Shown here: positions 1 to 11,237 of the stretch, piece after piece
Layout of the letters: every line of letters begins with the position of its first letter
Numbering within the stretch: position 1 is the stretch's first letter
From: Plotosus lineatus
Lineage: Eukaryota > Chordata > Actinopteri > Siluriformes > Plotosidae
NCBI GenBank assembly: GCA_024760905.1
Contig: CM045746.1
Span: 12,021,466 to 12,085,465 of the forward strand
DNA length: 64,000 bases
Direction: 5' to 3'
Notes under the pieces: model-generated
Told to the model about the DNA's origin: nothing
The model's input: only the letters and a program-made list of their open reading frames with translations
Database searches by the model: none
Translations under genes and position numbers: made by a program

Positions 1-282
1 AAAAAATGTTTGCATTTGTTTTCAGTCAAAATACTGCCATTTCGATTGGTGCCTGGTATTTGACAACTTATTTCTCCTTAAGATGAAAAACCATTGACTC
101 AACAAGAAACTGCGTTCAGCGACGGCGGCATGCATGCACCTTGGGGTGCCTGAGTGGGCATGTAAGCACGAAAACCAGAACAAAATCAAGCTCATGGTTT
201 TACAACCTTTACATAAGTATGTGCCACTGGTATAACTGGTATAACTGGTGCGGGTAAAGGCCTGAGTAGCTTTCACGTATGT

Positions 283-882
283 CAGTGCTTCTCAATTATT
301 TTCTGTGGCGCCTCGTCTAGGAAGAAAAAAAATATTTCACGCCCCTCCCCCCACCACCCGGCGAGGGACTATAAATAGTTTTATTTGTCTATAAAATTAT
401 TAATACACCGCTGCATAACATTGTATATTTATTAACATTAAAAACAAAAAAGAAAGAAAATATAGTTCAACTTACAATAAATAAAAACTTCAATTAACAT
501 TGTTTTTAATCTATGCCAAAAAAGATTTAAAGTGCACCAATGTGCCTGAAATAAAAAAAAATACATCCTTATTTAAACTTATTCAATCTGTCTTAATATC
601 TCCGTCTCTCTCCACCTTTCTCTTCGTTTCTGTGAAAAATTTTCCACGTTTTTTGAGGGGTTGTTTACTGTACTGTACTTTATATCATTTGCTCATGTGA
701 AAAACCACTACACCATAGCACGAAAATGAGAGCGCCACTGCCAACTAATGCAATGGAGGTGCAATTACACTTATTTCTCGTATATTATTCCAGAAAAGTA
801 TGCTCCCCAGGGTCATACGTGCTCCCCTGGCATCACACCGTGCCCCCCAAGGGGGGCACGCCCCACTATTTGAGAACTACTG
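283..882. mobile_element. hAT-type non-autonomous element
   Basis: The ends are inverted (CAGTGCTTCTCAA at the left, TTGAGAACTACTG at the right) and the flanks ACGTATGT (275-282) and ACTTATGT (883-890) match at 7 of 8 bases, the 8-bp target duplication expected of hAT. The interior is AT-rich with no transposase. Related copies lie at 21946-22239 and 24373-24948. Confidence 0.85.
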
Positions 883-885
883 ACT

Positions 886-1227
886 TATGTTGAGAAACAG
901 CCCTGTATCTGGTGTGTCTTCATCTTTTATGTTAATGCATTTATTAATGCCGTACATATATAAACAGAGATGGCATAGAAACACCATGGACTACGAATGA
1001 CAATATGCTGTAATTCTGGAACAGGAAATAAAAATATCTTACACTGCTTCATTCGATGTATGGAATGTCTTCAAACTTAAATCACTAAAAATTTTTGTTT
1101 CAGTTTTCTAACATAACATTTAAAAAACCAATCAAACAACAACAAAAAACAACCCAAAACCTCCCATCAAAACCACTTATATTTTTATTTGTGGTGTGCA
1201 TCTGGGTGCATGCACATGCGCGTACAT
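886..1227. other. Stretch with no recognised feature
   Basis: I see no coding signal here. Part of 1080-1200 resembles the middle of the CAGGGATCCCTC-type MITE found at 5567-6121, so it may be an old piece of that family. Confidence 0.4.
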
Positions 1228-1332
1228 TGTGGCGGCACAGTGGTGTCCTGGTGAGTACATCCACCCTCACAGCGAGAAAGTACTGGGTTTGATCTCAATA
1301 TCTGATGAGGTTACCAGACTATTGCAGGACCA

Positions 1333-1384
<52 letters not shown>

Positions 1385-1606
1385 AATCACACTCACATCT
1401 AGGGGCAATCTGGCTAAAGGTGCATGCCTTTGAACTGTGAAAGGAAACCAGAATACCTGGAAGAAACCCACATAAGGACAGGGAGAGCATGCAAACACCA
1501 CACAGAACTCACTCCAAATGCTCACCAAACTCGGGACTCAAAACCAGGTCCTTCTTGCTGTGAGACGAACGTACTAACCGCTACACAACCGCGTCATTTT
1601 ATTTTC
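1228..1606. repeat. SINE head-3 pieces around a CA microsatellite
   Basis: 1228-1335 resembles the plus-strand head of the SINE family I call head 3 (GGCACAGTGGTGTCCTGGTGAG). 1336-1382 is a (CA)n run. 1385-1606 is the same SINE family in minus orientation, with the characteristic block that reads 'gtgcatgcctttgaactgtg' and ends in a degraded tRNA-like head. No gene. Confidence 0.65.
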
Positions 1607-2265
1607 CTCCAGTGAGTGATGTATTTCTAATTGTAATTGTAATTGTTCAGCACCGCAGGCCTTAAACAGATTTTGGGAGCACCATCATAGAGAAGCACAT
1701 TATCACTGTTATTGCTGCAATCCATCTGCACAATATGGTCTCCACACTAAAGGCAGATTTCGGAACTGGCCCAATTACTCAGATATTATGGGCTTGCTTT
1801 CAGCAGGGCATTATTACAGCAGAACCCTTTACTATAATGTGAACCAACACTCTTTACTATAATGTGAACCATAGTCATTTGTGATCCTTTGCCACAATGT
1901 TGAAAACGCATAGTTGTCTAGGATGCCTCAGTATGATGTGATGTAGCTCTAAGATCCAAAGACCCAAATCTATGCTAGCACAATGATGCCTATGACTCAT
2001 GAAGCCTCTGTTTCACAAAGTTGTTGACAGGAACCTGAACATAGAATTAATCTGAACCCATTAAACATCTTAAGGATGAACCGGAATACCAACAATTCAC
2101 CCCAAGCCTCCCTGCCCGGCATCAGTGCCTGACCTTATTAATGCACTTGATACTCGTTGCCACAATTCTCACAGCTGTCCACCAAAAGCTACTGACCTTC
2201 CAGAAACCTTCCCAAAATAGTAGAGGTTGTTATATGACCAAAGGGGACTAAATCAGAAAAGGGAT
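1607..2265. other. Stretch with no recognised feature
   Basis: No exon-like reading frame or clear repeat terminus was found. Short tandem similarity (ctttactataatgtgaacc twice, 1828-1870) is the only structure I see. Confidence 0.4.
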
Positions 2266-2270
2266 ATTCA

Positions 2271-2512
2271 TTTCACTCACTCATTTGCTGAGTCCCTTAA
2301 TCCTAGTACGGTCACAGATGGACTAGATCCTATCTCAGCTGATACTGAACGAAGGCAGGGTATATCATGAACAGTGCACCAGACGATCACAAGAGCCAAG
2401 ACACACACAATCAATCAGACTCACATTCATACTGAGTGACAATCTGGATTCGTCAGTTAGCATAATGTGCATGTTTTAGACTGTCAGAGGAAACCTGGGT
2501 TCTCAGAGATAA
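2271..2512 (-). repeat. SINE with tail B, minus orientation
   Basis: It begins with the (ATTC)-like terminus and 'cccttaatcctagta' of tail B and runs back into the SINE body ('agttagcataatgtgcatg'). The tRNA-like head is missing at 2512. Confidence 0.65.
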
Positions 2513-2694
2513 ATATCAAATATATATGATTTTCTGAGTAGATCCTTCCGTAGGAGAGTGCTCAATACTTTTTGGTAGAGCAAATAACAATAAAAATAAA
2601 AGGACAGGACAAAGACTTTCTATTGAAACGCCATTTATCACTACAGATCTGTTTCGAGGGGTGGTGAAACCATCCTCTCTCTTCAGGTGATTAT

Positions 2695-2850
2695 AGAACA
2701 GCGGTTAACATGTCTGCCTCAGACCAAGCTAGTCATGGGTTCGATTCCCAGTCTTGGACATATCTGTGCGGAGTTGGTATGTTCTCTCCATGCCTGTTTG
2801 GGTTTCCTCTATGCACTCTGGTTTCCTCCCACAACTCAAAAATATGCACA
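2695..2850 (+). repeat. SINE head-3 fragment with intact B box
   Basis: The piece has 'agcggttaacatgtctgcctca' and a perfect polymerase III B box GGTTCGATTCC, followed by the body 'gtgcggagttggtatgttctc'. It lacks tail B. Confidence 0.7.
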
Positions 2851-3041
2851 TAATTAATTGAATTAAGGTCCATTTAAAGACATTTTATATGTAAATATGA
2901 ATTGGATACATACGTACATGAAGATGTTTTGAAGGGTTCATAGACTGATTATGATGCAATGGTCCAATTTGACCAAATGTGGTTTATTTTTCAACACAGA
3001 TTCTCCTGTGGTCTGTTCGCTTGTGTACGAATGGTATAGAA

Positions 3042-3319
3042 CAGGGGTGTCAAACTCATCCCACCAAAGGGCAATGTGTGGCTGCAGGTTTTTGTTTCAA
3101 CCAAGCAGCAGCACACCTGTCTTGGCTCATTGAATCAACTGATTTGAGTCTGCAGGCGGTTGATTTGTCAATCCGTGTGCTCTGTAAAGACACTGACCAA
3201 TAAACTGCCTGAAGACTCAACTCAGTTGATTCAATGAGCGAAGACAGGTGTACTGCTGCTTGGTTGAAACATAAACCTGCAGCCACATGGCCCTTTGTGG
3301 CACGAGCTTGACACCCCTG
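3042..3319. mobile_element. hAT MITE, palindromic
   Basis: Termini CAGGGGTGTCAAACTC and its inverse (GAGCTTGACACCCCTG) enclose two long complementary arms, so single-stranded DNA could fold into a hairpin. Flanks GTATAGAA (3034-3041) and GTATCGAA (3320-3327) match at 7 of 8 bases. It lies in the intron downstream of the npy1r exon. Confidence 0.9.
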
Positions 3320-3589
3320 GTATCGAAGCTCTCAGGTTTCACTGCTCTGACATTACGCCTTCTCCGTTACCTATAAACTCTTCAGCCAACCCTTGTATTT
3401 CTTTTCCAGTCAGTAATTATAATTTCTGCATTAAGCTAGGTTCACATGACCTACAAGACTAGTTTATTAAGTGGGCAGTGGTGGCTTAGTAACACTTTCC
3501 TAGCAGAGATGGAGAAATACCTAATTCTTTCCTCATTTATTTTCAATCAGTCACTGTACTTTTGCTTTCATTAATGCAGTAAGGAAATA

Positions 3590-3720
3590 CAGGGATCCCT
3601 CACTACTTTGCGCTTCAATTCATGTGGCTTCAGAGCATCGCGGTTGATCCTACTTCGCAGAATTCGGTGGTCACAGGGGGATCTTGGTCCCAATTAACCG
3701 CGGAAAGTGAGGCATCCCTG
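3590..3720. mobile_element. Short CAGGGATCCCTC-type MITE
   Basis: This 131-bp copy consists of little more than the two ends of the family seen in longer form at 5567-6121, 44248-45499, 51180-51639 and 51794-53187. A TA precedes it and the other side reads TG. The CAG terminus and TA target suggest the pogo/Tigger group of Tc1/mariner. Confidence 0.75.
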
Positions 3721-3789
3721 TGTTTCTGTTTACATGCAATACATGGATACTATCGAAATACTATCTAAACAAGAGATGACACTCCTTAC

Positions 3790-4506
3790 CTTTAAGTAGC
3801 AAATGAAGATGAAGGCGAGAGGGGCGACGTACTGCAGCAGCAACATGGTGGTTGTGTAGGCAAGCTTGAACTGGCGTGAGGGCCACTGCTCCATACACAC
3901 TACCTTGCCTCTGTAGTGCTCACTCCAAATAGCAGGTAGCTGCTGCAAAGGTGTATCAGTAGTGATGGAGAAGAGTAGAAATGGCATGGCAGTGAGCAGA
4001 GCCAGACCCCAGCTGAGGCCAACACCCAGGCAGGCCTGGAACGCACTGGGTCTCCAGCCCCTTGGCCGCACAATCAGCTGGTGGCGTTCAACGGCAATAA
4101 GCACAAGGGAAAAGATGGAGACAGAGACAGAGGTGCACTGTGCAAGGCTGTTGAGCTTGCACATGGCACTACCAAAGGCCCAGTGGTCCATAATTGTGTA
4201 CGCAAATGTGAAGGGCAGGCAGACAAATGCCATGAGCAAGTCCGAAGCTGACAAGTTGGCAATAAGCACACTGGTGGCGTTGGTGAGTTCGCGTTGACGC
4301 CAGATCAAAACAATCAGTGCCAAATTACCGGTAACTCCCAGCAAGGCAACGGCACTGTAGGCCACAGCAAGGGTGACAAACAAGGGTTGATCAGCATGGC
4401 ACTCCTCACCATGAAATGCTGAAAGGTTGGCAAGGGTACAGTTGGAGGAGGAGCAATTTAGGATAGCAAAAGGTGGAAGAGGAGGAAGAAGGTCAGAATC
4501 AGGCAT
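3790..4506 (-). CDS. npy1r: Neuropeptide Y receptor, Y1 type, coding exon 1 (TM1-TM5)
   Basis: A class A GPCR exon of 239 codons from ATG 4506 to the donor AAAG|GTAAGG, with the intron starting at 3789. Visible residues: N-glycosylation sites N17, N22 and N27; GN in TM1 (N61); D89 in TM2; C116 before TM3; ERH at 140-142 replacing DRY; W166 in TM4; C204 in loop 2; and TM5 ending FIFICYLK. The frame is open upstream to a GTG at 4524, but ATG 4506 is the plausible start. The NPY Y1 family couples to Gi and binds NPY/PYY. A phase-0 intron directly after TM5 is a known feature of NPY1R, and the nearby tma16 and marchf1 match human 4q32, so Y1 is preferred over Y4 or Y8. The TM6-TM7 exon must lie left of position 1, or the gene is broken; no intact frame for it occurs in 1-3789. 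Family assignment is near certain; the subtype is moderately sure. Confidence 0.88.
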
Positions 4507-4590
4507 TGTGTCTTCTCTTTCCACTTGAAGTGGACTGTCTTAGCCAGAAGTTCTTGTGAAGTTCATGGCTTGCAGATGTTGCGGTAGGCA
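4507..4590 (-). other. npy1r: npy1r 5' UTR part of the coding exon, with acceptor and a short upstream ORF
   Basis: On the minus strand a pyrimidine-rich stretch ends in TTTTTTGACAG just above 4590, a good 3' splice site, so the coding exon probably starts at 4590 and is preceded by a non-coding exon. A short upstream reading frame (ATG at 4566, eight codons, TAA) lies in front of the receptor start and could lower translation. Confidence 0.6.
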
Positions 4591-4669
4591 CTGTCAAAAA
4601 AGGAAACAACTGGCATGAACAAAATATTAAAAACACAATATTAAAAATGTAAGACTTGAATGTTCACCC

Positions 4670-5165
4670 CCCCAACCCCATAGTCCAAAGACAAGCACTT
4701 TAAGCTCACTGGCTGTTCCAAATTGTCCCTAGGTGTGAGTTTGAATGGTTATTATTATGGATGCTTATATAGCACATAATTCATACACGCGTATGCTCAA
4801 TGCGAATCAGAGCCCAGCACTCTCAGCACCACTATACTGCACCAGTTGTTGTGTTGTTCTATCCTATTGATGCTGAGTGCCAAGCAGGAAGCAACAACTC
4901 CCAAATTTTAATGGTCTCATGGTATGACGCGGCCGGATTCCGGCTCCGACCTTCCATAGGATAAAGCAGACGCTCTACCAACCGAGCTAAATCCTCGGTG
5001 TGAGTTTGAATGGTTGTTTGCGTGTTACCTTGCAATGGACTGGTAAACTATTCAGGGTGTACCCCGCCTTCTCCCAGAATTGTCTGAGATAGGCTCCAGG
5101 TTCCCTTTTGAACCCTAGTAAGATTAAGTGGTTTGGCAAAAAATGAATGAATGAATGAATTAATT
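4670..5165 (+). repeat. Tail-B SINE interrupted by another SINE
   Basis: The body 'ggctgttccaaattgtccct' and the tail 'cagggtgtaccccgcc...aagattaagtgg' plus (AATG)n belong to one plus-strand SINE copy. It is split by the head-2 SINE at 4751-4997. The head has been lost before 4670. Confidence 0.8.
4751..4997 (-). repeat. Head-2 SINE (tRNA-derived), inserted into a tail-B SINE
   Basis: In minus orientation it starts GAGGATTTAGCTCGGTTGG (A-box-like), then a B-box region, then a body containing 'gggagttgttgcttcctgct', and ends near 'tatataagcatccataataat'. It is bounded by a perfect 18-bp duplication GTGTGAGTTTGAATGGTT at 4733-4750 and 4998-5015. A second copy is at 7690-7925. Confidence 0.92.
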
Positions 5166-5279
5166 AATTCTAATGGTAGTCTCAACTGCTTCATTTTGAA
5201 CTTTTGGACCAGGCAGATTAGTTTCATGTACTGAAAACTCACCTTCACCCAAACTTGGTGTGGATTTTACCCTACCTGA

Positions 5280-5510
5280 ATCCCAGAGATGATTTCATTT
5301 TGGAAGGTCAAGATTAAAGGTGAAGGTCACGAAGTTATGATTACAGAGCACTTATAGCTTCGAAATGAGGGCAGATAGACATGGCCTTACTATGGTGTAC
5401 TGATTGGAAACCATATACAGTATGGACTTTCAACAGGCATAATTACCTTGAGAGACCTTTATGGGTGAAAATCAAGGTGACAAGATCTGGAGTGTTTATA
5501 GCTTAAAGTT
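5280..5510. repeat. Interspersed repeat with AAGGTCA-type motifs
   Basis: The sequence has repeated 'aaggtca'/'tgaaggtcacg' words and resembles 15850-16080 and 6160-6240. The AGGTCA core is the half-site of nuclear receptors, but here it seems part of the repeat consensus. Confidence 0.45.
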
Positions 5511-5566
5511 TTGATTGACATTGACATCCAGTACTATGGAACACTGAATGACATTGACATCCAATA

Positions 5567-5944
5567 CAGGGATCCCTCGCTACTTCGCGCTTCAATTCAT
5601 GCACCTTCAGTGCATCGTGGGTTTTTAAAAATACTCATTGAATTAAAAAATAAGGAAATTAAGGAAGAATGGGGGGAAAGTTCAGGAAAATGCCACAAAA
5701 CAAGGCCAATTATGCAAAAAAAAAACAAACAAACAAACAAACAAACACTGATTTGAAACCAAAACCCGCTTCAAAACTACTTACATTTTTATGTGAGGTG
5801 CACATCTGAGTGTGTGCACACGCATCTATGTGCACGCATGCGTCTGTATATGTGTGTATTTATATTTTATTTACATCTTATGCATTATTTTTGAATGTTT
5901 AATTGTTATTGTAAGCATTTATATCATTTAATATGTATTTATTG

Positions 5945-6019
<75 letters not shown>

Positions 6020-6121
6020 ATGTATGTATATGTCAGTCGGGGTGGGTTGATTCTACTTCACAGAATTTGGTGGTCGCGGGGGTCTCAGTCCCAATTAACC
6101 GCAGAAATTGAGGGATCCCTG
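5567..6121. mobile_element. CAGGGATCCCTC-type MITE with internal TA microsatellite
   Basis: The ends are CAGGGATCCCTCGCTACTTC and the inverted form GAGGGATCCCTG, with TA on both sides (5565-5566, 6122-6123). A (TA)n run of about 60 bp occupies 5948-6010. No transposase is encoded. Confidence 0.88.
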
Positions 6122-6257
6122 TACTATGGAACACTAATATGAAACAATGTATAGCCTTTAAAATGACCATTTGACCTTGAGAAACTCTGAAAGGTCAAAC
6201 TCCAGCCAAACAAGAGAGGTTTTTAAACCACTTTGGTCACACCCACATACTTCAGAA

Positions 6258-6530
6258 CATTCATTCATTGGTTCATTTTCTAAATCACTTAATCGTTGCA
6301 TGGGGACAACTCACCAGGCCATCCATCACAGGGCAGAAACTCAATGGCCTACTCTTTATAAATGACAGCAATGGTTATTTTACATTCCTCTCACCACAAG
6401 CAGTCAGAGACATGTGCTTCCTTTAATAAGCACTTAGCGAGGTAACAACCTGGTGATAATGGGGCTTTAACCCCCGACCTTCAGATCTGTAAGTCAGCAG
6501 CCTACCACCAGGTCACCACTGCTCCACTAC
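6258..6530 (-). repeat. SINE head 1 + tail B, minus orientation
   Basis: It starts with (ATTC)n and 'aaatcacttaatc' of tail B and ends in 'aggtcaccactgc', the reverse of head 1. The middle 'acagcaatggttattttacat' matches the shared central block of the head-1 SINEs. Confidence 0.75.
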
Positions 6531-7689
6531 ATAAAGTATAAAGTATGTGCTCATACTTTGTCCATGACCTATGCTGGCTGATATAAGTATCCTGCACTAT
6601 TTGATCGCTGCTCTAGTTTTCAGTCCATCTCATCTTTGACGGCTCAGGTCGGTATACATTAAGTCTAATCAACGATGCCATGCTTCCATTACAGGTTTTC
6701 TGCTTCGATCAGTGTTCAGATGCATTTAAACTCTTGGGGAGTCAGCAGATCACTAATAAAAACATTGGTCATGATGGAATTAGATGAATGATTCGTAAAA
6801 GGCGGTTCTATGTGAAATGTAATATGAAATGCTCAATTTCATGTACTGTCTGTTTTGTATTGCGGGTTTCTGGACAATTAAATAGTTATTATCATAAAAG
6901 GACTATCACACAAGGCTAATGCAGCTGAAACAATGGACCACTGCAGTACCTATTTTTGTCAAAACATGTTTTATTTTAATTTTGATTTCTAAAGCCATGT
7001 AATGTTTATGCGGCTATTCAAATTTTTATAATAAAAACGATATGGGCTCTATGTGTGAACGTTGATAATTATAGTCATTTGAGCTGAACTGCATACTGTT
7101 GAATGCAGTAGTAAATATTCCTGGTTGTTGTGCAGTAATGTGCATAGCCACAATTATATCAATAGTATTGATTGCACCCAGACTCCCATTTACATCACCT
7201 GAGACCAGTTACTGATATCAGAATATTGGTATCGATCTTAAAATAGCTACTTGACTTTGGCGGCATGGTGTCTCAGTGAATGATGTGCCACTGAAGAGAC
7301 CCACCTGATTTTTTTATTTTTTTTTTGTGATATAATCAACAGTGTGATCGACCTGTAGAATTTTGCTTTAATAACATTAAGCTCCCACACGTGTAACCGG
7401 GAGTGGCATATTCGGGAAGAGTAGATGTAGTGTGGGTTGCAGGTAATTATAAGATTTTATTACATTTCACATTCTCCTAATTACTCAGACTTACTGGTGT
7501 AATTTAAATCAAGTCAGAACACTCACTCAGGCAGGGAGGTCGTAGCCTATTGCAGCCGACTCTGGGTATGTTGAAGATACACTCTATTTTTATGTTGATA
7601 TTGTCCCAAAAGATGCATCAAGCTAAATCTCTATGAGCCTTGGCTAAGAGGTGGCACCTCGAGTGTTTGTAATAGTTATGATTTTTTTT
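6531..7689. other. Stretch with no recognised gene
   Basis: AT-rich, no exon-like frame. A short fragment of tail B ('agcctattgcagccgactctggg', about 7540-7570) is all I can name. Confidence 0.45.
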
Positions 7690-7925
7690 TTGTGTGGATG
7701 CTTATATAGCACAATTTCATACACACATATGCTCAATGTGCATGAGACCCCAGTGCTCCAGGTACCCATCGCCACCAGTTGTTCTATCCTTTTGATGCTG
7801 AGCACCAAGCAGGAAGCAACAACTCCCAAATTTTAATGTCTCATGGTATGACACAGCCGGATTCGAACTCCGACCTTCCGGAGGATAAAGCTGACGCTCT
7901 ACCAACTGAGCTAAATCCCCAGTGT
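7690..7925 (-). repeat. Head-2 SINE, second copy
   Basis: In minus orientation it begins GGGGATTTAGCTCAGTTGG and carries an intact B box GTTCGAATCC. It is nearly collinear with 4751-4997. The tRNA-like head is not a functional tRNA gene because it continues into the SINE body without a terminator. Confidence 0.88.
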
Positions 7926-8092
7926 GATTTTTGTTAACACTTCCGGTGTGGAAGGTTCGGTTTGTATTGAGGAAAATAAACATGGCAGCGTGGTAGAGGT
8001 GCACGTGTGTTTATCTGCATTATAAGTTGTTTATTTGTTACAAAACCCCTGCATTAAGTTGTGTCGTGTGTCTGTCAAGTAGTGAGTACGCG

Positions 8093-8355
8093 ACAGGGTA
8101 AAGGCAAGGTACACCCTGAACATCTTGCTAGTCCTATTTCAGGGAAACACCCACAGCCATCAAGACTTACATCCACGCCAATTTAGAACAGCCAGTTAGC
8201 CTAATGTGCATAGCTGTCGGAAACTGGAGTTCCCAGAAGAAACCCACGCAAGCACAGAGAGAACATGCAGACACACAGAAACATCCTCACCTAGAACGCA
8301 AGACGATCTTGCCATCGATCAGACGTGTTAACTATGACGCTACCGTGCCACCAAA
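8093..8355 (-). repeat. SINE head 3, minus orientation
   Basis: 'ggtacaccctgaacatctt' (tail B) leads back to 'gacgctaccgtgccacc', the reverse of the GGTGGCACGGT head. The extreme tail end is lost. Confidence 0.75.
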
Positions 8356-8777
8356 TTAGAACATGAATCATCTCATAAGGAGAATGCAGTGACAATCTTC
8401 TCTCAATTTCTTTTTCACTCCAATTTCACGAATGCTCCTGCATTTCATAAAGATTTGTTCCTGAGATGGTAAAACCCAACATGACTATTTTCCTGCACAC
8501 AAGCCAGCCATTAGCATAGTTCTCAACGGCGGTTCTCGAGATGCATGAGCTTAACAGTGGCAACCTATTAAGGTAATTGAAAGCTCTTTCATGCAAAGTC
8601 CATTATGTGTCATCTTAGAACGAGTCTTCAAGATGTCAACTGGAATACTGAAATGATTTTTAACAGTTTGGATGAACTTGAGAAACCCCATCCTGAATCA
8701 CCACAAACAAGCTGGTGCCAATCCTACAGCAATCTTCTGTGTTTGTGTAGGTGCAGCAGTGTGATACAAAGACGGGC
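8356..8777. other. Stretch with no recognised feature
   Basis: No repeat terminus and no plausible exon. A short (CA)n tract follows at 8778-8804. Confidence 0.4.
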
Positions 8778-8914
8778 ACACACACACACACACACACACA
8801 CACCAACACACAGACTAGGAATGAGATGGGCACCGCACTACACTACATGTTTTTGTGCTAATATTTGCTGCATTTAATTGGCTATGACATTTCTAAGCTG
8901 AAAGTAATGTAAGG

Positions 8915-9080
8915 CAGGAGTCCCCAAACTTTTTATCACCGCAGACCGGTCAATACTTAACCATTTTACCGTGAACTGGGGGGCGTCATAGATTGTTTAT
9001 ATTGTAAATATAATTTTATTTTATTATATTATTAATAATAATAATAATAATAATAAGAAGAAGAAGAAGAAGAAGAATAG

Positions 9081-9117
<37 letters not shown>

Positions 9118-9506
9118 CACTCTATGAATGTTATTTTTCAACAGATGAAATAAAGTTGGTTGGGTAGTAGAGCTTGAACTTTTCAAAAAAAAAAAAAAAC
9201 ACAGGTGATGGTGCACCAGCTGGGAGACTGAAGGCTCAGTCTCAGTCTCACCCAAAATCCCTGCTATTATTTGAAACGTGTCCAACTCGCCTCTGTTCAT
9301 GTGCCGTTACATTTTAGCGCTCAAATGACCGACATGTAACCGAGAGAATCCGATCATTTTTCAAAATAAAAGATTTTTCAACAATAAAGCTTGTTCAGAC
9401 TCAGATAATAAATAAAACAGAAATAATGAATTATTTCTCCTGCGGACTGGTACTAATTGAGCCGCAGACCGGTACCGGTCCGTGGACCGGTGGTTGGGGA
9501 CCCCTG
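8915..9506. mobile_element. hAT-type non-autonomous element
   Basis: It starts CAGGAGTCCCCAAACT and ends GTTGGGGACCCCTG, with subterminal 'gcagaccggt' repeats. The flanks are a perfect 8-bp duplication ATGTAAGG (8907-8914 and 9507-9514). The interior includes (ATA)n and (GAA)n tracts. The copy at 48584-48885 is related. Confidence 0.95.
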
Positions 9507-9579
9507 ATGTAAGGCTTTTCTTAGATTACTTTTCCTGTACTTCAATGTTTGGTGTTCATCACTTACAGAAGTAATACTA

Positions 9580-9867
9580 TAGGGTCACAAGGAAAATGGC
9601 ACCTATATCAGCCGTTTCTGGGTGAAAGCTGGACCATTGGAGGACCAAAACTCATTCACACTCATATTCATACCTAGGGCAATCTTAAAATAAACAATTA
9701 GCCTAATGAGCATGATATTACTGTAGGAGGAAAGCTGAGTACCTTAAGGTAACTCGCACAACCACAGGGAGAACATGCAAACTCAACATTAAAAAAAATA
9801 CCCAGGATTTGAACCCAGGGCCATCTTGCTGTGAAGTCGATGTGCTGACCACTATGCCACCCCTTAA
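9580..9867 (-). repeat. SINE head 3 + tail B, minus orientation
   Basis: The tail-B words 'agggtcacaaggaaaatggc' run back to 'ctgaccactatgccacccc' of head 3. Confidence 0.7.
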
Positions 9868-10738
9868 TGTATTATTTGTTTACTTATTCAGCGCATAGTT
9901 GACCGGTTGTTTTCTGTCATGTACAGTATGAACTGTACGGTGGCGTTTCCTTACTGGGGATGGCTAAACTTTGTCTAATATCATCCAGTGTGAACGTATA
10001 CAACTTTACAAGGAGTACATAACTCACATTATCATGCTGAATATGGAGCGCTGCACCCTTTGAATTATAATGAAAGCAGCGCCAACTTTGTTCCCATTTT
10101 CTAATGTGCCCTTGAGTCATTTGAAGACTGCGTATATTTCCTATATATTAAAATGATCAAAACCATTTCTCTTCCAATCTGCAAATCAATGCAGTTTCAA
10201 TGCATACATTATCAGTGGATCAAATAAAGGCATGATCCATCTCCCAGAAAAACACTCATACACAAAAATAATTCACTGTTGTCTTCAAAGCAAGGAAAGT
10301 TCACTAATGTGACCTGCTAGATCCTTCCTCTATTAATCGCACTCTTCCTCATCATGAATCATCATGGAGCTGGTTTCCAGCAAGGCTGCGTTCACACACA
10401 GCGGTGATGTTAACATTATGAGCACCTCCAACTGCAACCTGTCTGATTACATGTGACATTTAATAACTATCAGGGAAAACCGCCTCACATGAGTCAGGTA
10501 AATAATTTGTGTAATATAATGTATTACGCTTATTTGACATACACTTCTTTATTTCTTGAATTCTATCGCACTGACAATGTCTGAGTTAAAAAAGAGACAT
10601 GAATCCACAAAGTGTGCACTACTGAAAAGCAGCTATGATATATAGTATTGTACAGTACAATGCTGTTATGTGCCAAAGTTTGAACGTCAAATCATACATT
10701 TGGTTAATTTCTGAACTGAAAAGTTATTAATACAGTCA
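9868..10738. other. Stretch with no recognised gene
   Basis: I found no exon-like frame or repeat boundary. The composition is ordinary AT-rich non-coding DNA. Confidence 0.4.
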
Positions 10739-10746
10739 CTCCGGGC

Positions 10747-11170
10747 TCCCGGGCGGCACATTGACAAGGTGAATGATATGATTATTAACCCAGAGACTGC
10801 AAGTTCGAATCCAGTTTAATGCTATAGCTATCCGTGACTGGGAGTCCATGGGGGCTGGTTGGCTGAGCTCTCATGGGAGGGAGGGATGGCATACGCTCAC
10901 TTCACTGTCACTAACAGCAATTGCCAGACAGTTAGCGCTTTGCTTCTGAGAGTGTTTGACTGTCCCCAGATACGGATGTACAGCAGTTCGAAAAGAGGTG
11001 GGTAGCTGGCGTCGCATGTCACAGAGGGAGTGTGTGCATGCTTTCAGCCCTCACTAGCCAGTGGCGGTTGTGTGATAGGGAAGGTAATACCTGAATGGTG
11101 GGAATTTGTTCTGACTGAATTAGGGAGAAAAATGGGGTAAAATACAAAAAAAAAAAAACAAACAAAAAAA
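10747..11170 (+). repeat. Probable fourth tRNA-derived SINE
   Basis: A head with the B-box-like AAGTTCGAATCC (about 10800) is followed by a 250-bp body and by 'gaattagggagaaaaatggggta' and an A-rich end. There is only one copy in the window, so the boundaries are approximate. Confidence 0.55.
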
Positions 11171-11237
11171 AACATCTCCATCGAGCACAAATGGATTATT
11201 ATAACTTTTCATGGTTATAATGTAATGTCTCCACCTA

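Noticed and set aside
3730..4524. Reading the npy1r frame from 4524 through the intron to 3730
   Set aside because: 4524 is GTG, not ATG, and the residues after FICYLK run through a consensus donor into non-conserved sequence.
4900..4997. tRNA gene candidates (also 7850-7925 and the head-1 and head-3 sequences)
   Set aside because: A and B boxes are present but each continues into a repeated SINE body without a tRNA 3' end or terminator.
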